Of a stretch of 5,398 bases of DNA, positions 1-5,398 are shown one piece after another. How positions within the stretch are numbered: the stretch's first letter is position 1; each line of letters starts with the position of its first letter. This stretch comes from an uncultured Collinsella sp. (lineage in GTDB: Bacteria > Actinomycetota > Coriobacteriia > Coriobacteriales > Coriobacteriaceae): the NCBI GenBank assembly GCA_900544845.1, contig UQWV01000098.1, positions 1 through 5,398 of the forward strand, written 5' to 3'. The position numbers and the translations under genes are program-made. Below the pieces are notes generated by a model that did no database searches, was not told the DNA's origin, and saw only the letters and a program-made list of their open reading frames with translations.

Positions 1-356
1 AGGGGAATATCGCCCATGGCGATGGTCTCGTCCACGGCTGGTGCGGAACCCAGGCCAGGAAGCTCGCGGGTCAGCGAATCCTCGGCCGGTAAGCTGTCGA
101 GCAGGACGGTTTCCTCGCCTGTGTCGGATTCGGGCTGGTTGCCGGCCTTGCTTTCGTCCTCTTCGGCTTCGTCAGGAGCGTCTTTGGCGTCGCTGCCTTC
201 GTCCTCAGTGTCTTCGTGCACCTCGTCCTGCGCGTCGACGGCCGAATCGCTAAACGAGAGCTCGTCTAGCGCGATCCGGTCAAGGCTCTCCAGGGCTTCG
301 GCACATGCTTCCGCATCCTGGGCCGCATCCTCGCGGCCATACGTCTCATCGCTCAT
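1..356 (-). CDS. Acidic hypothetical protein, N-terminal part (runs off left edge)
   Basis: I do not recognise this protein. An open frame without a stop runs leftward from an ATG at 356-354 to the window edge, giving 118 complete codons. A strong Shine-Dalgarno run (GGGGG) sits four bases upstream of the ATG, which fixes the start. The visible part is extremely acidic: 39 of 118 residues are Asp or Glu against only five Lys or Arg. Acidity peaks at residues 41-70, and no signal peptide or membrane segment is seen. It looks like a disordered acidic leader, ahead of a domain that lies outside the window. The last visible residues (about 84-118) are more mixed and proline-containing. It is separated from the upstream membrane-protein gene by a terminator, so it is probably transcribed from its own promoter in 357-477. 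A nuclear-like or secreted role should not be read into the charge alone. Confidence 0.72.
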   Translation of the reverse strand, partial: MSDETYGREDAAQDAEACAEALESLDRIALDELSFSDSAVDAQDEVHEDTEDEGSDAKDAPDEAEEDESKAGNQPESDTGEETVLLDSLPAEDSLTRELPGLGSAPAVDETIAMGDIP

Positions 357-477
357 ATATCCCCCAATGCAATATCGGCTCAACACTGTACCCAAAAATG
401 GAGCCATATAAAGCGCATACGAAATATAAGATCCGATTTAACCTGAGCGCATCGTTCGGCCGCATCCTCGCAACAGC

Positions 478-517
478 AAAAAGCCCCCGGAAAGCGGACG
501 AATCGCTTTCCGGGGGC
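478..517 (-). terminator. Intrinsic terminator of the leftward tetR-membrane protein transcript
   Basis: A perfect 14-bp inverted repeat (arms 483-496 and 504-517, mostly G/C) encloses a 7-base loop. On the minus strand the stem is followed directly by a run of five T (482-478) and a further T-containing stretch. This is the layout of a rho-independent terminator acting on leftward transcription. It lies about 70 bases after the stop codon of the membrane-protein gene. In the plus direction the stem is followed by CATGCG rather than T residues, so it is one-directional. Between it and the acidic gene's start codon (357-477) the DNA is locally AT-rich, especially 396-440. A promoter for the acidic gene is expected there, but I could not pick a convincing -35/-10 pair. 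Confidence 0.9.
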
Positions 518-587
518 ATGCGATACGCTGCATTGCGCGGAGTCGGCCAGGCGGCTTCACATTCAAGCGCCGTTTGTGCCAGGCACG

Positions 588-1607
588 TTACTCGGCGTGC
601 GCGTAATCAACCTTGGCGCGGCGGGCGGTGGCCTTCTCCCAATCGCTGGTGCCCTCAAAGACATCCTGCTTGTAGGGGTTGCGGCCGAGCTTCTTGGCGC
701 GGTAGGCGATGTAGATGATCGCGGCGACGTTGGCGACCAGTGCGGCGATTGAGACCGCGGTAGCGGCGCCGGGGTCGAGCGTGGAGTGGGTCACAAAGAT
801 GGACTCCTCCTGGAAGTACGGGAACACCTGGGCAAACATGCACCAAATAGCCAGCGTAAAGGCGCGGTTCTGAATCCAGCCGCCCTTGTTCCAGATAAAG
901 GCAGCGACGGTGGGCGCCAACAGCAGCGCAAAGCCGCAGAACCAGGAGTGGGTGGGCAGGCAGTTGTAGGTGTAGCAGAAGTTCCAGATATCATAGGCGA
1001 TGATGTAGACCCAGGTCATATCGGGCCACAGCATGTCGGTCTTGTCCTCGGAGGCGTAGACGCTCCACCAACCGGTCATGCAGAAGATGTTGATGATACC
1101 GGCGATGCCGTTGAACACGTTGTTCCAGCCGGCCAGCTGCGTAGCACCTTCGGAGGTGACCCAGGTGGACTCGCCCAGGACAAAGAAGTGATAGGCGCTC
1201 TCGAAGTCGGACACGACGGCGATCATGATGTTGATGGCGACGATCACAAACGGCCATGCGCGGAACCAATGCGCCTTGCCAATCTTGCCCCACTGGTACT
1301 TAATGGCAATGAAGCCCCAGCAACCGGCCAGCGCCGCGTATACCTTGGCGTAGTGGAACCAGCTGTTCTGGTACACATGGGTGGGATTGCTGAGCGCCCA
1401 CTCGGCACCCTGCGAGACGCCGATGGCGATGGCGACGCAGTAGATGGTCATGGCCAGCGGAGCCACGCCAAAGATGATTGCCGCGCCCAGCTTGGTGCGG
1501 CGGCCGACCTCGTTGAGCACGATGAGGCCAATAAAGACCATGGCCCAGCCGGCCCAGTGGATAAGGGTATCGCTACCCCAAACATCGAACAGCATGCTGC
1601 TCTCCAT
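588..1607 (-). CDS. Polytopic membrane protein, DUF5692-like
   Basis: This is a 339-residue integral membrane protein with about nine hydrophobic segments, near residues 13-33, 39-62, 84-101, 114-133, 158-182, 194-212, 219-238, 246-264 and 280-302. They are followed by a basic, polar cytoplasmic-type tail (303-339). There is no cleavable signal peptide. It is unusually rich in tryptophan (21 residues, about 6%) and carries seven cysteines, with scattered His, Glu and Asp near the membrane segments. From memory the N-terminal WAMVFIGLIVLNE stretch and overall pattern match the uncharacterised DUF5692 family, but I could not run a profile search. Function is unknown; a transporter or a membrane redox partner are both possible, and no ATP- or metal-site signature is seen. 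The start at 1607 is firm upstream because an in-frame TGA directly precedes the ATG; Met5 is the only near alternative. It follows the TetR gene by 51 bp on the same strand and ends before a terminator, so the two are probably one operon. Confidence 0.85.
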   Translation of the reverse strand: MESSMLFDVWGSDTLIHWAGWAMVFIGLIVLNEVGRRTKLGAAIIFGVAPLAMTIYCVAIAIGVSQGAEWALSNPTHVYQNSWFHYAKVYAALAGCWGFIAIKYQWGKIGKAHWFRAWPFVIVAINIMIAVVSDFESAYHFFVLGESTWVTSEGATQLAGWNNVFNGIAGIINIFCMTGWWSVYASEDKTDMLWPDMTWVYIIAYDIWNFCYTYNCLPTHSWFCGFALLLAPTVAAFIWNKGGWIQNRAFTLAIWCMFAQVFPYFQEESIFVTHSTLDPGAATAVSIAALVANVAAIIYIAYRAKKLGRNPYKQDVFEGTSDWEKATARRAKVDYAHAE

Positions 1608-1613
1608 TCACAC

Positions 1614-1641
1614 GCCCGCGGCCCCTCTTCTGATCGCGGGC
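1614..1641 (-). promoter_or_regulatory. Hairpin presenting the ribosome-binding site of the membrane-protein gene
   Basis: In the leftward transcript, a perfect 7-bp G/C stem (1641-1635 pairing with 1620-1614, plus a possible U-G pair outside it) encloses a 14-base loop. That loop contains the only purine-rich Shine-Dalgarno stretch, AGAAGAGGGG (1631-1622), ahead of the membrane-protein ATG at 1607. In linear form the spacing from SD to ATG is about 14 bases, which is long. Folding would place the SD in an exposed loop and the base of the stem six bases from the ATG. No T-run follows, so it is not an intrinsic terminator. A role in setting translation relative to the upstream TetR gene is inference. 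Confidence 0.5.
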
Positions 1642-1658
1642 AGTTTGGCCAAATGTCG

Positions 1659-2321
1659 TCAGTTCTGGGGCTTGCGCTCCGGATACTTGGCGGTATAGCC
1701 CTCGATGTGGAGTGTCGAGGCGATGATTTCCTTGACCGTCTCGTCGGGCACATCGGGGTGCGTGCGGATATACATCAACAACCCCATGATGAGGGTGTAG
1801 AACGTCTCGTAGACATGGTCGATGCGTAGCTCATGATGGGCGACAAAGTCCACCACGGTGGTGTCGCAGATGTACTGAGCCACGCGCTGAACCACGTTGT
1901 GCAGAAAGCCGCCGTAGAGCGCGCCGCTGCTTGAAGTGAGTGTACTCGGCAGCTCGTGGCCGCTGGCGACCAGGCGCTTAAAGAGCGGGGCGACGGTGTC
2001 GAGTGCGCCCTCGATATCACCGACGATGCGGTTGGCATTCCACTGCTCGAGCTCGGAGATAAAACCGTCGATCGCCTCGTCCATGACGGCGGTGACGGCG
2101 GCGTCCATATCGGCAAAGTAGTGGTAGAACAGCGAGCGCGTGCAGCCGGCTCGCTTGGTCACGGCCGATACCGATAGGTGGGACACGCCCAGCTCGGAGC
2201 TTACGGTGCGCACGGCATCGAGGATCTCGCGACGGCGTTCGTCGCCCGTCAGGCGCTTTGCCGCGCTATCGGATGCGGGAACGGCATCGACCACAGAGGT
2301 ATCTGCTGTGTTGTTGCTCAT
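1659..2321 (-). CDS. TetR/AcrR-family transcriptional repressor
   Basis: This 220-residue protein has the usual TetR-family size and layout. A short polar leader (1-27) comes first. A helix-turn-helix domain follows at about 28-75, with the characteristic RREILDAV first helix, a helix around LSVSAVTKRAG (49-59), and the recognition-helix signature RSLFYHYF (62-69). The remaining helical part (76-210) would form the ligand-binding and dimerisation domain; it resembles no specific subfamily I can name. The start at 2321 is supported by AAAGGCGG about six bases upstream. It is transcribed away from the flavoprotein gene and just ahead of the membrane-protein gene. Two perfect palindromes in the divergent intergenic region are the obvious binding sites, suggesting autorepression and control of both transcripts. 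Family members usually release DNA on binding a small hydrophobic or aromatic ligand; the ligand here is unknown. Confidence 0.93.
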   Translation of the reverse strand: MSNNTADTSVVDAVPASDSAAKRLTGDERRREILDAVRTVSSELGVSHLSVSAVTKRAGCTRSLFYHYFADMDAAVTAVMDEAIDGFISELEQWNANRIVGDIEGALDTVAPLFKRLVASGHELPSTLTSSSGALYGGFLHNVVQRVAQYICDTTVVDFVAHHELRIDHVYETFYTLIMGLLMYIRTHPDVPDETVKEIIASTLHIEGYTAKYPERKPQN

Positions 2322-2348
2322 GTTTTGCCGCCTTTCATCCTCTTTTGC

Positions 2349-2363
2349 CTGACCGTTCGCCTA
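2349..2363. promoter_or_regulatory. Degenerate third operator-like site
   Basis: This 15-base stretch matches the first perfect palindrome (2380-2394) at 11 of 15 positions, including the shared core TGAC-N-GTTCG, but has lost the symmetry of the right arm. Its centre is 31 bp from that palindrome's centre, on the TetR-gene side. It could be a weak accessory repressor site or a decayed copy; chance similarity is not excluded. Confidence 0.25.
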
Positions 2364-2369
2364 ACAGTC

Positions 2370-2400
2370 TTGAATATTGTTGACGGTTCGTCAATACTAT
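2370..2400 (+). promoter_or_regulatory. Candidate promoter of the flavoprotein gene
   Basis: A -35-like TTGAAT (2370-2375) lies 17 bp before AATACT (2393-2398), or 19 bp before TACTAT (2395-2400). Each element matches the sigma-70-type consensus at 4 of 6 positions. The spacer holds the first palindrome and the second palindrome lies just downstream, over the expected transcription start, which would give effective repression. The local AT-rich composition supports a promoter, but the exact boxes are uncertain. A leftward promoter for the TetR gene must also lie in this region. The palindrome halves supply TTGACA/TTGACG -35-like boxes on the minus strand, but no well-spaced -10 follows them. 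Confidence 0.4.
2380..2394. promoter_or_regulatory. Palindromic operator 1 (probable TetR-regulator site)
   Basis: This is a perfect inverted repeat, TTGACG-GTT-CGTCAA, with 6-bp arms and a 3-bp centre, located between the divergent TetR and flavoprotein genes. Size and symmetry fit an operator for a dimeric TetR-family protein. It shares its arm pattern (TTGACR/YGTCAA) with the second palindrome 23 bp away, which argues against chance. It sits inside the proposed spacer of the rightward promoter. Confidence 0.75.
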
Positions 2401-2402
2401 TT

Positions 2403-2417
2403 TTGACACAATGTCAA
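2403..2417. promoter_or_regulatory. Palindromic operator 2 (probable TetR-regulator site)
   Basis: This is a second perfect inverted repeat, TTGACA-CAA-TGTCAA, with the same 6-3-6 layout as the first. Its centre lies 23 bp from the other's centre, close to two DNA helical turns, so two repressor dimers could bind on nearly the same face. It falls just downstream of the proposed rightward -10 and on the upstream side for the leftward TetR transcript, where one site pair could control both directions. Confidence 0.75.
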
Positions 2418-2446
2418 CTAATGGCGGGTGAACGGCATGGGGGCAT

Positions 2447-2488
2447 GCCCGGCCTGCAAAAAAGAGGGGTGCCGCGGTCTCGCCGGGC
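2447..2488 (+). repeat. Inverted repeat in the flavoprotein mRNA leader
   Basis: GCCCGGC (2447-2453) and GCCGGGC (2482-2488) are exact reverse complements, 28 bases apart, in the roughly 100-base leader between the operators and the flavoprotein start codon. Just upstream, overlapping by four bases, is the 10-bp palindrome GGGCATGCCC (2441-2450). The stem would end 22 bases before the ATG and leave the ribosome-binding site (AAGGGA) free. It could be a leader structure or simply GC-rich chance pairing. No riboswitch class is recognised. Confidence 0.3.
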
Positions 2489-2510
2489 TGTGGCAAGAGA
2501 AGGGACAACC

Positions 2511-5288
2511 ATGATTCTCAACGGACCGGGGATTAGCTACACCGAGCCCGACATCGGTTCGGAGTTCGTGCCGCCGCTGCCGGAGCATCCGCGCGAGGCC
2601 ATCGTCAAGCTGTGCGAGCACTGCACCAACCGTCTGCTGCATCGCGATGAGCTGCTGGGCTACGAGTACTGGTCGTTTGCCGAGGCCGCGACTGACGAGC
2701 AGGCCGAAGTGCTCTGCAAGATGAAGATGCGCTGTCCCTATACGCTGCCCGAGATGGTCAAGCTCACCGGCATGCCCGAAGCCGATATCGAGAAGATGCT
2801 CGACGATATGAGCTACACGGGCCTGCTCGAGTACAACTGGGAGAATCCCGAGCGCGCCAAGCAGTGGGTGCTGCCCATGCTGGTGCCGGGTTCCGCCGAG
2901 TTCCTCAACATGCGCGTGAGCCAGCTCGACGAGCACCCGGTCTATGCCAAGTTCTTTGAGCAGGCGTCCAAGGGGCCGCTGTCCAAGGCTACGCCGATGG
3001 TGCCGCCCGGTGGCGCCGGCATCGGCATGCACGTCATCCCGGTCGAGAAGGCTATCGACGCCACGAGCGCCTCGGTGCCTATTGAGCATATCGAGCACTG
3101 GCTCGACAAATACGAGGGCAAGTATGCCGCCAGCACCTGCAGTTGCCGCGCGAGCCGTCGCGTGATGGGTGAGGGCTGCGCCGACGACCCCGCCGACTGG
3201 TGCATTGTCGTGGGCGATATGGCCGACTATGTGGTTGAGACCGACCGCGGCCATTACGTGACGCGCGAGGAGGTCTACGACATCTTGCGCCAGGCCGAGG
3301 ACAACGGCTTTGTGCACCAGATCACCAATATCGACGGCGAGAACAAGATCTTCGCCATCTGCAACTGCAACGTTAACGTGTGCTACGCCCTGCGCACCTC
3401 GCAGCTGTTCAACACGCCCAACCTGTCGCGCTCGGCCTATGTCGCCAAGGTCGAGAAGGACAAGTGCGTGGCCTGCGGTCGCTGCGTTGAGGTGTGTCCG
3501 GCCGGCGCCGCCAAACTGGGCCAGAAGCTCTGCAGCAAAAAGGCCGGCGGACAGGTGCCCGAGTATCCGCGCCAGGAGCTGCCCGATGCCACCAAGTGGG
3601 ACCACACCAAGTGGTCGCCCAACTACCGCAACGACAACCGCATCGAGACGCATGAGTCCGGCACCGCTCCCTGCAAGACGGCCTGCCCCGCGCACGTTGC
3701 CGTTCAGGGCTATTTGAAGCTCGCGGCTCAGGGTCGCTATGACGAGGCCCTGGCACTCATTAAGCGCGAGAACCCGCTGCCCGCTATCTGCGGCCGTGTG
3801 TGCAACCGCCGCTGTGAGGATGCCTGCACCCGCGGCCGTGTGGACGCCGCCGTGGCTATCGACGAGGTCAAGAAGTTCATCGCCCAGCGCGATCTGGACG
3901 CCGCGACCCGCTACGTCCCGCCCGTGGTGACGCCGACGCGCGCCGGCGGCTTCGACCAGAAGATCGCCATCATCGGTGCCGGTCCGGCCGGCCTGTCCTG
4001 CGCTTTCTACCTGGCCGAGAAGGGCTACAAGCCCGTCGTGTTCGAGAAGAACGAGCGCCCGGGCGGCATGCTCACCTACGGCATTCCCAGCTTTAAGCTG
4101 CAGAAGGACGTCATCGAGGCCGAGGTCGAGATCATTCGCCTGATGGGTGCCGAGTTCCGCTATGGCGTGGAAGTCGGTCGCGACGTGACGCTCGACGAGC
4201 TGCGCGCGCAGGGCTTTAAGGCCTTCTACGTTGCCATTGGCTGCCAGGGCGGTCGCCTTGCCGGCATTCCGGGCGAGGGTGCCGAGGACGTGACCGTGGC
4301 CGTCGACTTCCTTCGCGAGGTCAACAGTGGCAAGATTGATGCGCTGCCCGGCCGCACTATCGTGGTGGGCGGCGGCAACGTGGCTATCGACGTTGCGCGC
4401 AACGCCTGCCGTCTGGGCTCCGAGCACGTTGAGATGTTCTGCCTGGAGAGCGAGGCTCAGATGCCCGCCAGCGAGGAGGAGCGTCGCGAGGCCGTTGAGG
4501 ACGGCGCGCACATCAGTTGCGGTTGGGGCCCCAAGGAGGTCCATCTGGACGAGGCCGGCCGTGTGTGCGGCATCACCTTTAAGCGCTGCACGCGCGTCTA
4601 CGATGACGAGGGCCGTTTTGCGCCCGAGTACGACGAGAACGATCTGCGCCGCGTCGATGCCGACCGCGTGGTCATGTCAATTGGCCAGGCCATCGTGTGG
4701 GGCGACCTGCTGACTGGCTCCAAGGTGGAGCTTGGCCGCGGCCAGGGTGCCCTTGCTGATCCCCAGACCTATCAGACCGCCGAGCCCGACATCTTTGTGG
4801 GCGGCGACGTCTACACCGGTCCGAGCTTTGCCATCGACGCCATTGCCGCCGGTCACGAGGCCGCCGTGTCCATCCATCGCTTTGTGCAGCCGGGCTCCAC
4901 GCTCACCATCGGCCGCAACCAGCGCCGCTACACCGCGCTCGACCGCGACGACGTTGTGCTCGAGAGTTACGACAACGCGAGCCGCGAGGTTGCGCATGTG
5001 GACCGCGAACGCGAGAAGGCTTCGCCGTTTAGCGAGTATGTTGAGACCTTTACCGAGGAGCAGGTGCGCGCCGAGACCGCCCGCTGTCTGGGCTGCGGCG
5101 CCTCGATCGTCGACCCCAACAAGTGCATCGGCTGCGGCCTGTGCACCACCAAGTGCGCGTTTGACGCCATCCATCTAGATCGCGACCGCCCCGAGTGCTC
5201 CACGATGGTCAAATACGAGCAAAAGCTCCCAAGCCTCGGCAAGTACGCGCTCAAGCGCGCCATCAAGATCAAATTCGGGAAGAAGTAA
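2511..5288 (+). CDS. Multi-cluster Fe-S flavoprotein, GltD/NfnL-like NAD(P)H oxidoreductase
   Basis: This 925-residue cytoplasmic enzyme appears to pass electrons between NAD(P)H, FAD and several iron-sulfur clusters. The start at 2511 follows AAGGGA by six bases; in-frame upstream ATGs lie in the operator region or the TetR gene. Domains in order: a region with CEHC (35-38) and a winged-helix-like segment (about 78-108); a cysteine-rich region with CSC (210-212), C223, C231, CNC (284-286) and C291; a ferredoxin motif CVACGRCVEVC (319-329); a GltD-type Fe-S domain (C388, C392, then C427, C431, C435, C439). Next come the FAD Rossmann motif GAGPAG (489-494) with E512 and PGG; the NAD(P)H motif GGGNVAID (620-627); the FAD-closing GGD (764-766); and a C-terminal RCLGCG plus CIGCGLCTTKC ferredoxin-like tail (858-882). 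GltD itself is about half this length and lacks the long N-terminal part and the tail. It is not expected to be glutamate synthase, since no large subunit lies nearby. Electron acceptor and substrate are unknown; TetR control suggests an inducible role. Confidence 0.92.
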   Translation: MILNGPGISYTEPDIGSEFVPPLPEHPREAIVKLCEHCTNRLLHRDELLGYEYWSFAEAATDEQAEVLCKMKMRCPYTLPEMVKLTGMPEADIEKMLDDMSYTGLLEYNWENPERAKQWVLPMLVPGSAEFLNMRVSQLDEHPVYAKFFEQASKGPLSKATPMVPPGGAGIGMHVIPVEKAIDATSASVPIEHIEHWLDKYEGKYAASTCSCRASRRVMGEGCADDPADWCIVVGDMADYVVETDRGHYVTREEVYDILRQAEDNGFVHQITNIDGENKIFAICNCNVNVCYALRTSQLFNTPNLSRSAYVAKVEKDKCVACGRCVEVCPAGAAKLGQKLCSKKAGGQVPEYPRQELPDATKWDHTKWSPNYRNDNRIETHESGTAPCKTACPAHVAVQGYLKLAAQGRYDEALALIKRENPLPAICGRVCNRRCEDACTRGRVDAAVAIDEVKKFIAQRDLDAATRYVPPVVTPTRAGGFDQKIAIIGAGPAGLSCAFYLAEKGYKPVVFEKNERPGGMLTYGIPSFKLQKDVIEAEVEIIRLMGAEFRYGVEVGRDVTLDELRAQGFKAFYVAIGCQGGRLAGIPGEGAEDVTVAVDFLREVNSGKIDALPGRTIVVGGGNVAIDVARNACRLGSEHVEMFCLESEAQMPASEEERREAVEDGAHISCGWGPKEVHLDEAGRVCGITFKRCTRVYDDEGRFAPEYDENDLRRVDADRVVMSIGQAIVWGDLLTGSKVELGRGQGALADPQTYQTAEPDIFVGGDVYTGPSFAIDAIAAGHEAAVSIHRFVQPGSTLTIGRNQRRYTALDRDDVVLESYDNASREVAHVDREREKASPFSEYVETFTEEQVRAETARCLGCGASIVDPNKCIGCGLCTTKCAFDAIHLDRDRPECSTMVKYEQKLPSLGKYALKRAIKIKFGKK

Positions 5289-5372
5289 GAAACGCAACAA
5301 GCAGGAGAACGGCGCAGAGAGCGGTTGGACAGCGAGCGAGTCCCAGGCGTGGCGAGGTGCCTTGAAAGAGGA

Positions 5373-5397
5373 GGGCATAGGGCTTTTGCCCATGCCC
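5373..5397 (+). terminator. Stem-loop after the flavoprotein gene, probable terminator cut by window edge
   Basis: GGGCAT-A-GGGC (5373-5383) and GCCCATGCCC (5388-5397) pair over 10 bp with one bulged A and a TTTT loop, 84 bases after the flavoprotein stop codon. Position and stability fit a rho-independent terminator, but the window ends one base after the stem, so the required T-run cannot be seen. The stretch 5289-5372 holds no convincing gene. One plus frame stays open to the edge, but its only start candidates are a TTG at 5362, another TTG at the loop/stem junction (5386) and an ATG inside the stem (5392). Confidence 0.6.
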
Positions 5398-5398
5398 G

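Noticed and set aside
518..587. Small RNA or tRNA between the membrane-protein stop and its terminator
   Set aside because: No cloverleaf or other recognisable RNA fold; only a very short GTGCC-A-GGCAC palindrome is present.
786..1829. 347-codon plus-strand open frame opposite the membrane-protein and TetR genes
   Set aside because: It spans the boundary of two well-supported minus-strand genes, has a Gly/Asp/His-rich composition without any motif, and is explained by GC-rich codon bias.
2178..2510. Possible longer N-terminus of the flavoprotein (in-frame ATGs at 2178 and 2421)
   Set aside because: The 2178 start lies within the TetR coding sequence, and the 2421 start lies just after operator 2 without a ribosome-binding site. 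The ATG at 2511 has a good one.
2418..4544. 708-codon open frame on the minus strand opposite the flavoprotein gene
   Set aside because: It lies wholly antisense to a gene with clear FAD, NAD(P)H and Fe-S motifs. Its product is a low-complexity Ala/Leu/Gly/His/Asp-rich string with no domain, as expected from the reverse strand of GC-rich codons.
2511..5288. Calling the flavoprotein glutamate synthase small subunit (gltD)
   Set aside because: Only the central part is GltD-like, the protein is about twice as long with extra Fe-S regions, and no glutamate synthase large subunit is nearby.
5289..5398. Open plus frame after the flavoprotein stop as the start of another gene
   Set aside because: Its only starts are TTG codons (5362, 5386) and an ATG at 5392, the last two inside the terminal stem-loop. 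A terminator explains the sequence better, though the window end prevents certainty.
1..5398. CRISPR array, insertion sequence or other mobile element
   Set aside because: No spaced direct-repeat series, transposase-like frame, terminal inverted repeats or target duplications were seen.

Overview
The window looks like chromosomal DNA from a GC-rich anaerobic actinomycete of the Coriobacteriia, most like the gut genus Collinsella. This rests on three things: the GC-rich codon use, a large [4Fe-4S]-rich flavoprotein typical of strict anaerobes, and a tryptophan-rich membrane protein resembling the DUF5692 family, which I remember from Coriobacteriia. The assignment is inference; no rRNA or other marker gene is present.

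Layout from left to right. (1) 1-356, minus strand: the first 118 codons of a very acidic protein that runs off the left edge. (2) 357-587: its upstream region and a perfect 14-bp-stem intrinsic terminator (478-517) that closes the leftward transcript from the next genes. (3) 588-1607, minus: a polytopic membrane protein of about nine helices, DUF5692-like. (4) 1659-2321, minus: a TetR/AcrR-type repressor, 51 bp upstream of the membrane protein and probably co-transcribed with it. (5) 2322-2510: a divergent intergenic region with two perfect 15-bp palindromes of the same form (TTGACR-N3-YGTCAA), 23 bp apart centre to centre, which look like operators for the repressor. (6) 2511-5288, plus: a 925-residue iron-sulfur flavoprotein. 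It has an N-terminal winged-helix-like and cysteine-rich region, a ferredoxin motif, a GltD/NfnL-like [4Fe-4S] domain, FAD- and NAD(P)H-binding Rossmann folds, and a C-terminal ferredoxin-like tail. (7) 5289-5398: a trailer ending in a strong stem-loop that is probably its terminator, cut by the window edge.

Taken together, 588-5288 reads as one self-contained module: a TetR-family sensor between, and probably controlling, a membrane protein of unknown function and a divergently transcribed cytoplasmic NAD(P)H/FAD/Fe-S electron-transfer enzyme. A likely reading is ligand-induced redox metabolism or detoxification of a small molecule, with the membrane protein as transporter or membrane redox partner. 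The substrate cannot be deduced from the sequence. This module is the part of the window most worth following up.
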